A stretch of DNA of 6,291 nt from Bacteroidales bacterium (GTDB lineage: Bacteria; Bacteroidota; Bacteroidia; Bacteroidales; UBA10428), in the NCBI GenBank assembly GCA_016935595.1, contig JAFGQQ010000415.1:1-6291 (forward strand), written 5' to 3'. A program made the position numbers and the translations under genes. The notes under the pieces were generated by a model. That model was not told the DNA's origin and did no database searches. It worked only from the letters and a program-made list of their open reading frames with translations. Shown here piece by piece: positions 1 to 4,833 of this stretch (the stretch's first letter is position 1; every line of letters starts with the position of its first letter).

Positions 1-2
1 CA

Positions 3-65
3 CACTCTGCTAAAAATCAGAAATATGTCAAAGAGCTTATATTATACGGCACTATGGCCGCTTAA
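3..65 (+). CDS. C-terminal end of an unidentified upstream protein (partial)
   Basis: Read in the third frame, the first bases give a 20-residue tail, HSAKNQKYVKELILYGTMAA, closed by TAA at 63-65. The mix of charged and hydrophobic residues and the Gly-Thr-Met-Ala-Ala ending look like a real protein C-terminus. The competing first frame (TAA at 70-72) reads as a less protein-like string. The fragment is too short to assign to a family. It lies 48 nt upstream of the PHP gene on the same strand, and no clear terminator separates them, so the two could share a transcript. Confidence is limited by length. Confidence 0.4.
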   Translation, partial: HSAKNQKYVKELILYGTMAA

Positions 66-113
66 AAATTAACGAACTATTGTAAAACAATAATATTTTA
101 AATTAATCAGATA

Positions 114-947
114 ATGTTTTCATTTCATACACATACTAAATTTTGCGATGGTAAATCAACTGTTGATGAGTTTTGTGAAAAAGCAATTGATCTTAAAATG
201 GTCAGTATTGCTTTTACCAGTCATGCTCCTGTTCCATTTGAAAATTCTTTTAGTTTAAGTTTTAATCAATTGTTCGATTATAAAAAAACAATAATTGAAG
301 CCCAGGAAAAATATAAATCAAAGTTGAGTGTTTATATTGGTCTCGAAGCTGATTATATTCCAGGAATCACTGTATCATTTAACGAGTGGCGTCGATTATT
401 AAATCTTGATTTTATTGTTGGTTCTGTTCATCTGGTTAAAAATAATAACAATGGTGATTTATGGTTTATTGATGGTCCGTCGGAAAATTATCATGTAGGT
501 TTGAAAAATGTGTTTAATGATGATATTAAATGTGCTGTAAAAGCTTATTATTCTCAGATAAGAGAGATGGTTATAAATGAAAAGCCTGATATTGTTGGTC
601 ACTTCGATAAAGTTAAGATGAATAATTATGATAAGTATTTTGGTACTAATGAACATTGGTACCAGGATGAAATAGACCAAACACTTTCAGTTTTTAAAGA
701 GTTTAATACTATTGTTGAGATAAATTCAAGAGGTATTTATAAAGGTCGTTTAGATAGTACATTCCCTGGTATAGTTGAAATTGAAAAGTGTTTAAGACAT
801 AATATTGATTTAACACTTGCGTCTGATTCGCATCATATTGATGATTTACAGATGGGATATGATTTGGCGTTGAAATATGCTAAAGGGTGTGGAGTGAATA
901 ATATAGTTGCTTTTAATGGTAATAACTGGGAAAAACTACTTATTTAA
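114..947 (+). CDS. PHP-domain phosphoesterase, HisJ-type histidinol-phosphatase-like
   Basis: A 277-residue protein of the PHP (polymerase and histidinol phosphatase) superfamily, close in length to HisJ-type histidinol-phosphatases (about 260-285). The metal-binding motifs are visible in order: HTH (H5, H7), CDG with D12, TSHAP with H37, GLEAD with E78, GSVH with H106, GHFD with H163 and D165, EINS with E203, and SDSHH with D238 and H240. These residues normally hold a trinuclear metal centre in a distorted TIM barrel. HisJ enzymes dephosphorylate L-histidinol phosphate in histidine synthesis. Many Bacteroidota use HisB for that step and no other his gene is visible here, so the true substrate is uncertain. 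No signal peptide is seen, so it is probably cytoplasmic. ATG 114 starts just ahead of the first metal motif. There is no strong Shine-Dalgarno, as is usual in Bacteroidota. The BFD-like gene follows after 14 nt, suggesting an operon. Confidence 0.88.
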   Translation: MFSFHTHTKFCDGKSTVDEFCEKAIDLKMVSIAFTSHAPVPFENSFSLSFNQLFDYKKTIIEAQEKYKSKLSVYIGLEADYIPGITVSFNEWRRLLNLDFIVGSVHLVKNNNNGDLWFIDGPSENYHVGLKNVFNDDIKCAVKAYYSQIREMVINEKPDIVGHFDKVKMNNYDKYFGTNEHWYQDEIDQTLSVFKEFNTIVEINSRGIYKGRLDSTFPGIVEIEKCLRHNIDLTLASDSHHIDDLQMGYDLALKYAKGCGVNNIVAFNGNNWEKLLI

Positions 948-961
948 AAGAGATATTACTT

Positions 962-1162
962 ATGTCGTTTGAACATTATGTGTGCCGTCACATGCAGTTA
1001 ACAAAACAAGATATTATAAATGTGATTAGAGAAAAGGGATTGACAACCTTTGAGCAAATTCAGGACGAAACAGATGCTGCTACTATATGCGGTTCTTGCG
1101 CCAGTGAAATTGAAAATATATTGAAAGATGAATTACGTAAAAGAGATGAAGATGCTGGCTAA
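962..1162 (+). CDS. Small BFD-like [2Fe-2S]-binding protein with Cys-x-His variant
   Basis: A 66-residue protein matching the BFD-like [2Fe-2S] fold, the domain of bacterioferritin-associated ferredoxin also found in NirB and NifU. An N-terminal ligand motif (YVCRH, C8) is followed by a helix (LTKQDIINVIREKG), a 'TTFEQIQDET' segment, and the second ligand motif TICGSC (C43, C46) leading into a C-terminal helix. The family usually has four Cys as C-x-C and C-x2-C. Here the second position of the first pair is His10 (codon CAC). The cluster, if present, would have Cys3His1 ligation or be absent. The protein is probably a cytoplasmic electron carrier or cluster-binding partner, but its partner is unknown. 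An A/G-rich stretch at 948-954 may serve as ribosome binding site. The 14-nt gap to the PHP gene suggests co-transcription. Its TAA (1160-1162) directly abuts the queA stop codon. Confidence 0.8.
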   Translation: MSFEHYVCRHMQLTKQDIINVIREKGLTTFEQIQDETDAATICGSCASEIENILKDELRKRDEDAG

Positions 1163-2386
1163 TTAACGGTTTCTTTCGTTTGGGTTAAAAATTAATGAAC
1201 TGTCGCCATAGCTTAAAAAACGAAAATTGTTTTTAAGTGCATAATTGTATACCTCTTTCCATTTGTCGTCAATTAGTGCACCCAGTAATAATAAAAGTGT
1301 ACTTTGGGGTTGGTGAAAATTTGTAATTAAAGCATCAATTGCCATAAAACAGTATCCAGGCGCAATCATAATGCCGGTCGATGCAGATAATTCATTCTGC
1401 TTTTTTTGGGTAAGAAAGGTTATAATATTGTTTAATGATTGACTGAATGATAAATTTGGTTTTTTTTCATATGGTTCCCATTGATGAATCATAAAATCAT
1501 TCTCATTGTTTAAAATTTTTAGTCCAAGCCAATATAAGCTTTCCAGTGTTCTTGTTGTAGTGGTTCCAACAGCAATTACCGGACCTTTGTGCAATAATAA
1601 TTGTTCAATTGTTTTTTTCGAAACCGAAAAATGCTCAACATGCATTTCATGATCTGTGATTGTGTTTGTTTGTACTGGTTTAAAAGTTCCGGCACCTACA
1701 TGTAATGTTATATAATCGGTAGTTATATTTTTTAAAGCCAGTTCATTCATTACTTTTGGTGTAAAATGTAAACCGGCTGTTGGTGCGGCTACACTGCCTT
1801 CGTGTTTTGAATATACTGTTTGATATCGCTCTAAATCTATATCTTCAGTTTCTCGGTTCAGATATGGTGGTATTGGTGTTACTCCAATATGTTCAATAAT
1901 TTCCCCAAATGTTAGTTTATTATCCGACCAGGTAAACTTAATATGGTGTGAATCGGAAAATTTTTCTACACGTTCGGCCTTTACTGTTACTGTTTTGTTA
2001 TTATAAATAAACGATGATTCAATAGAACCATTTTTCCATTTTTTTGAATTTCCGATAATGCACAGCCAATTCGATTCATCTCTTTGAGAAAAAGCTATTT
2101 GTACATCTAAATTGTTAGCTGGTTCAAGGCAGAATACCTCAATCTTTGCACCTGTATGTTTCCTGAACAATAATCGCGCTCTAATCACCTTTGTATTGTT
2201 AAATAGAACCAGACTCTCTTTGGGTAATCTGTTTGAAATATTTATAAATGAGTCGGAGGTAATATTTGAATCTTTATTTAGTATTAATAGTTTTGAACTA
2301 TCCCGTTCGCTTAATGGGTATTTGGCAATTTTATCTTCAGGTAATTCGTAATTGAATTTTTCTATTAAAATATCAGGACGCATCAT
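1163..2386 (-). CDS. queA: S-adenosylmethionine:tRNA ribosyltransferase-isomerase QueA
   Basis: A 407-residue QueA. It transfers and isomerises the ribosyl part of S-adenosylmethionine onto the 7-aminomethyl-7-deazaguanine base at tRNA wobble position 34, forming epoxyqueuosine in the cytoplasm. Recognisable conserved blocks are FNYELPEDKIAKYPL (11-25), LVLFNNTKVIRARL (59-72), IPPYL (172-176), EGSVAAPTAGLHFT (196-209), ITLHVGAGTFKPV (226-238), MHVEHF (248-253), AVGTTTTRTLES (272-283), ITNFHQPQSTLLLLLGAL (354-371) and FLSYGDSSLI (390-399). It is longer than the E. coli enzyme (about 356). Extra sequence lies around residues 85-160 and 285-330, as is common in Bacteroidota members. Two Met codons stand in tandem at the start, so the true start could be one codon in. 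It diverges from the Smr gene. A TAnnTTTG-type element lies just upstream on this strand (2403-2410), implying a very short 5' leader. No other queuosine gene is visible. Confidence 0.97.
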   Translation of the reverse strand: MMRPDILIEKFNYELPEDKIAKYPLSERDSSKLLILNKDSNITSDSFINISNRLPKESLVLFNNTKVIRARLLFRKHTGAKIEVFCLEPANNLDVQIAFSQRDESNWLCIIGNSKKWKNGSIESSFIYNNKTVTVKAERVEKFSDSHHIKFTWSDNKLTFGEIIEHIGVTPIPPYLNRETEDIDLERYQTVYSKHEGSVAAPTAGLHFTPKVMNELALKNITTDYITLHVGAGTFKPVQTNTITDHEMHVEHFSVSKKTIEQLLLHKGPVIAVGTTTTRTLESLYWLGLKILNNENDFMIHQWEPYEKKPNLSFSQSLNNIITFLTQKKQNELSASTGIMIAPGYCFMAIDALITNFHQPQSTLLLLLGALIDDKWKEVYNYALKNNFRFLSYGDSSLIFNPNERNR

Positions 2387-2391
2387 TTGTA

Positions 2392-2420
2392 TTTTGTGGC
2401 AGCAAATTTAATTAACTTTG
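2392..2420 (+). promoter_or_regulatory. Candidate Bacteroidota promoter for the DUF2027/Smr gene
   Basis: The -7 element TAACTTTG (2413-2420), followed by CAC, matches the Bacteroidota consensus TAnnTTTG. A TTTTG (2392-2396) lies 16 bp upstream and could act as the -33 element, although the spacing is shorter than the usual 19-21. A second TTTG at 2386-2389 gives a 23-bp spacer. The predicted 5' leader to ATG 2465 is about 35-40 nt. Confidence 0.6.
2403..2410 (-). promoter_or_regulatory. Candidate Bacteroidota -7 promoter element for queA
   Basis: On the minus strand this reads TAAATTTG, a full match to the Bacteroidota -7 consensus TAnnTTTG. It ends 16 bp upstream of the queA start codon, so transcription would begin about 5-10 nt before the ATG. 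No convincing TTG-type -33 element is seen at the expected distance, which lowers confidence. It sits 2 bp from the opposing -7 element. Confidence 0.4.
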
Positions 2421-2464
2421 CACCACTAAAAAATTGATGTTGTAAAATAAAATACCATAATTAA

Positions 2465-3457
2465 ATGAAATCGGTAAAAAAAGGCGATAAAGTGAAGTTT
2501 TTAAATGACGTTGGAGGCGGTGTTGTTACCAGGGTTATTGGAAATACTGTATATGTTGAGGATGAAGATGGGTTTGAGATTCCTGCTTTAATGAATAATA
2601 TAGTTTTGATTGAAACTGAAAAGGTTATTGATACTGTTTCTCACGAAAAGAAAAAAAAAGAGTATAAATACAATGAGATTGAGGGGGGCGATGATGAGTT
2701 AAATTGTTATCTGGCAATTTTGAAAGGTAGGTCAAAGGACGATAACTCTGGCGATTATAGATTGTTTTTTGTAAATGATAGTAACTATTTCTGTTTTTAT
2801 ACAATTTCTGTTTTATCAATTAATGAGGTTAATCCTTTGTATAATGGACTTATTGAACCTAATACAAAAGAACAACTTGATGTAATTCCAATTCAACATT
2901 TTGATAATAAAACATTGCTAGTGCAGCTTGTGTTATATAAATCAAATAAGCGATATAAATATATTAAGCCGGTTGAACGACAAATTCCTTTTAAAAGTAA
3001 TCAGTTATTGCGCACCGGAAGTTTATCGGTAAATGATTATTTTGATGAAAATGCTAAGCTATATCAGTTGATAAAAAGAGATATTGATTTAAAAATTGAT
3101 CAATTAATTGAATCGAAAAAAGACATAAGCTCAAAATTATATACTACAATAAAAAAAACTACACATGTCAAAAATGATGATCTTATTGAGGTCGATCTTC
3201 ATATTCATGAGTTGCTGGATGATATAAGAGGCTTGTCAAATGCCGAAATGCTTAAGATACAAATAGATAAGTTTAAAGAGGTATTAAAGCAAAACGAGAA
3301 GAATAAGAAACAGAAAATCGTTTTTATACACGGTGTTGGTAACGGAACATTAAAACAAGAGATTCATAAGCTATTAAAGAGTCAATACAAACACTTATAT
3401 TTTCAGGATGCTTCTTTTCAAGAGTATGGATATGGTGCCACGATGGTTATCATATAG
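2465..3457 (+). CDS. DUF2027 / Smr (MutS2 C-terminal) domain protein
   Basis: A 330-residue protein with the architecture of the Bacteroidota DUF2027/Smr family. Residues 1-50 form a small beta-rich domain (GDKVKFLNDVGGGVV, then VEDEDGFEIP) like the SH3/Tudor-like fold near the MutS2 C-terminus. A lysine-rich linker follows (about 52-75), then a beta-rich DUF2027 core (about 78-190) and a charged helical linker (190-235). The C-terminal Smr domain spans about 242-330, with VDLHIHEL (243-250), IHGVGNGTL (288-296) and YGYGAT (321-326). Smr domains are nicking endonuclease or nucleic-acid-binding modules; the DLH and HGxGxG signatures are both present here. No MutS ATPase domain is present, so this is not full-length MutS2. 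Its role is unproven; RNA or DNA quality control, or ribosome-associated cleavage as reported for some MutS2/Smr proteins, are possibilities. ATG 2465 follows an A/T-rich leader without Shine-Dalgarno. Confidence 0.87.
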   Translation: MKSVKKGDKVKFLNDVGGGVVTRVIGNTVYVEDEDGFEIPALMNNIVLIETEKVIDTVSHEKKKKEYKYNEIEGGDDELNCYLAILKGRSKDDNSGDYRLFFVNDSNYFCFYTISVLSINEVNPLYNGLIEPNTKEQLDVIPIQHFDNKTLLVQLVLYKSNKRYKYIKPVERQIPFKSNQLLRTGSLSVNDYFDENAKLYQLIKRDIDLKIDQLIESKKDISSKLYTTIKKTTHVKNDDLIEVDLHIHELLDDIRGLSNAEMLKIQIDKFKEVLKQNEKNKKQKIVFIHGVGNGTLKQEIHKLLKSQYKHLYFQDASFQEYGYGATMVII

Positions 3458-3497
3458 TATTTATTTGAAATGATTTAATCGTTTATCAGAAGAGAGT

Positions 3498-3602
3498 ATG
3501 GTTTGCAAATATCAAATCAATAGTTTAATAAATAAATACCTTTTTTGCTTTATATGTTTATCCAATGAAGATAAATCCATTAAAAAATCTGTAGCCGAAT
3601 AA
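3498..3602 (+). CDS. Possible 34-residue small ORF ahead of a terminator
   Basis: An open frame of 34 codons begins at ATG 3498 and ends at TAA 3600-3602. It has a purine-rich AGAAGAGAG just upstream (3488-3496), although this is close to the ATG for a Shine-Dalgarno, and an intrinsic terminator begins 28 nt after the stop. The predicted peptide has a basic start, a short hydrophobic stretch containing a CFIC motif (about residues 17-20) and a charged tail ending in Ala-Glu. No family is recognised. An open frame of this length can occur by chance. The argument for it is only the combined position of a purine-rich leader and a terminator. The same interval could instead be a 3' UTR of the Smr gene or a non-coding RNA. 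Confidence 0.2.
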   Translation: MVCKYQINSLINKYLFCFICLSNEDKSIKKSVAE

Positions 3603-3629
3603 TTGTAATCAGCTATTATTATTAATTGT

Positions 3630-3659
3630 ATCCTGCTAAATTATAGCAGGATTTTTTTT
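3630..3659 (+). terminator. Strong intrinsic (Rho-independent) terminator
   Basis: A perfect 9-bp inverted repeat, ATCCTGCTA at 3630-3638 and TAGCAGGAT at 3644-3652, encloses a 5-nt loop (AATTA). It is followed by eight consecutive T residues (3652-3659). It stands out from the surrounding AT-rich DNA by its GC-containing stem. It lies 172 nt past the Smr stop codon and 28 nt past the candidate 34-codon ORF, so it could end either transcript or that of an unannotated small RNA. Confidence 0.9.
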
Positions 3660-3952
3660 GTCTTAAATATATCTATCGAAATTTAAATTTATAATATCTA
3701 TTTATTAGTATTTAAGTTCTTCTATTTATTTACTATTTTCTTTTATTATATATTTAGAATATATTCTAATATTTAATTTATCTTTTTATTAAATGTATAT
3801 TTACAATTTATAATTAGATACTATTTTTTATAAAATATATATTTGCATATTCAATTTTATATTATTTTATTTGTTTTTATAAAAAATATTATTAAACTTT
3901 GTTTTTACTTTATAAAAAGTATATAATAGATTTTTAAAATTAGAATGTAAAC
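3660..3952. other. Extremely AT-rich non-coding island
   Basis: About 293 bp with no credible gene. Hand counting gives about 30 G or C bases (roughly 10% GC), far below the neighbouring genes. It contains long T-rich runs and several short perfect palindromes: AAATTTAAATTT near 3680, TTAGAATATATTCTAA at 3754-3769, and three TTTATAAA-centred sites at 3826-3835, 3874-3885 and 3909-3916. It lies between the terminator and the 218-residue gene, so it probably holds that gene's promoter. A possible TTTG (3898-3901) with TAGATTTT (3927-3934) is only a weak match. Whether the bias reflects regulation, bendable DNA or mutational decay cannot be decided from this window. Confidence 0.7.
3754..3769. 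repeat. 16-bp perfect palindrome in the AT-rich island
   Basis: TTAGAATATATTCTAA is an exact inverted repeat with no spacer, carrying a single G-C pair per arm. The bases flanking it no longer pair. It has the size of a homodimeric regulator site and lies about 185 bp upstream of the 218-residue gene. In DNA of about 90% AT such a palindrome may arise by chance, so a regulatory role is only a possibility. Confidence 0.3.
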
Positions 3953-4609
3953 ATGCATTTTACGAAATTATCAAAAAGTCAATATCTATTTCAGGTTCAA
4001 GTGTTATTTGCCAATAGCATTTCGGATAAAGAAATAAGGGATGCTGTTTGTAACTTTGGTTATAATGAACAGCGGATTGCAGAAGGGAAGAGGCTTTACG
4101 ATGAATTGGGCGCCATTGAAACAGAACACCTGGTTAAAACAGGTGAAAAAGTAGGGTTGTATAATAGAAAAAAGGAAAAACATAAAGAATTGTCCCGTTC
4201 TTATATGAAATATCTGAAAATTGCCCGTATTGCTTTTGTGTCAAATATTGAAGCAAGAGAAGCCTTATTGTTGGATGGAGTTCGTGAAAGAACATATAAG
4301 AAATGGGTTTTTCAAGTGTCGGTTTTTTGCAATAATTTGTTAGACAATTCAGAATATTGGCCCGATTTGGAGCAATATGGAGTTACTAAAGATCATATTG
4401 TTAAGTTGAAAAAAGACTTACTTGAACTGATGGATTTGTCAGATAAAGGAGCTAAAGTGACCGGATTGGTTAAAATGCTTACTCAAAAAAAGAAAAAGCA
4501 AACCCAAAAAGTTCAGGACTGGGTGAGTGATTACATTAAAATTGCCAGAATTGCGCTTGAGGATACGCCTCAATCGCTTGAAAAACTAGGTATTGTAGTG
4601 AAAAATTAG
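3953..4609 (+). CDS. Unrecognised 218-residue protein made of two tandem repeats
   Basis: I do not recognise a named family. The protein is helical and lysine-rich, with no signal peptide or membrane segment, so it is probably cytoplasmic. Residues 13-95 and 120-202 align over 83 positions without a gap. I count 23 identities, including FQVxV at the start of each unit, an isolated G (36/143), TG (63-64/170-171), KK (73-74/180-181) and the best block YxKIARIA (87-94/194-201). The repeat period is about 107 residues, so almost the whole protein is two diverged copies of one domain. A run of five basic residues plus neutral amides (179-184) lies in copy 2, matched by a basic stretch in copy 1 (72-78), which would suit nucleic-acid or membrane-phosphate contact; this is inference. 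ATG 3953 directly follows the AT-rich island, and an upstream ATG at 3945 hits a stop at once. A 224-nt gap separates it from the secreted repeat protein. Confidence 0.8.
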   Translation: MHFTKLSKSQYLFQVQVLFANSISDKEIRDAVCNFGYNEQRIAEGKRLYDELGAIETEHLVKTGEKVGLYNRKKEKHKELSRSYMKYLKIARIAFVSNIEAREALLLDGVRERTYKKWVFQVSVFCNNLLDNSEYWPDLEQYGVTKDHIVKLKKDLLELMDLSDKGAKVTGLVKMLTQKKKKQTQKVQDWVSDYIKIARIALEDTPQSLEKLGIVVKN

Positions 4610-4670
4610 TGCAGGATGATATGAGGATTTTTTTTATTTGTTAAATAGTGCTAAATGCAACATAAAAATA

Positions 4671-4829
4671 ATGTCTACGTACAAAAATCATAAAAAAGTG
4701 AATATTCGTCAAAAAAAATATTTTGATGAATCATTATTTGTTTTGAGTGGATTACTTAGCGTTTTCTTTTTAACTATAAATAAGTTAAGTGGAAATGCTT
4801 TTTTTAATTGTTACGTAGGTATAATCTAA
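4671..4829 (+). CDS. Doubtful small membrane-protein ORF before the repeat protein
   Basis: From ATG 4671 this frame encodes 52 residues; a TTG start at 4638 would give 63. The N-terminus is strongly basic (KNHKKVNIRQKK). A hydrophobic stretch of about 16 residues follows (SLFVLSGLLSVFFLTI), then a short tail ending in Gly-Ile-Ile. This is the pattern of a one-span membrane peptide with a cytoplasmic basic end. The stop codon lies 4 nt before the start of the large secreted protein, which would allow translational coupling. No family is recognised, the hydrophobic part is encoded by T-rich sequence of the kind that gives false membrane segments, and no good ribosome binding site is seen. It may be only a leader region of the downstream gene. 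Confidence 0.25.
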   Translation: MSTYKNHKKVNIRQKKYFDESLFVLSGLLSVFFLTINKLSGNAFFNCYVGII

Positions 4830-4833
4830 ACGA

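Noticed and set aside
78..92. Small hairpin with 6-bp arms and 3-nt loop (TATTGT / ACAATA) before the PHP gene
   Set aside because: The stem has a single G-C pair and no T-tract follows, so it is too weak to call a terminator or attenuator.
459..680. Minus-strand open frame of 73 codons
   Set aside because: It lies wholly inside the PHP gene, and its product is an Ile-rich string typical of antisense reading of AT-rich DNA.
2112..2351. Plus-strand open frame of 79 codons
   Set aside because: It is antisense within queA, whose conserved motifs are unmistakable; no family resemblance or ribosome binding site is seen.
2625..2819. Minus-strand open frame of 64 codons
   Set aside because: It is a shadow inside the DUF2027/Smr gene, with low-complexity Tyr/Lys/His-rich sequence.
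2465..3457. Full-length MutS2 homologue
   Set aside because: It has the MutS2-like small N-terminal fold and the Smr domain, but no MutS core or Walker ATPase motifs, so it fits the DUF2027/Smr family instead.
3458..3952. tRNA or riboswitch in the long gap
   Set aside because: No cloverleaf, T-loop signature or recognisable aptamer core was found when reading either strand.
4610..4636. T-tract after GAGGAT, resembling the end of the terminator at 3630-3659
   Set aside because: I found no complementary arm for a stem upstream of the T run, so it is not an intrinsic terminator by sequence.
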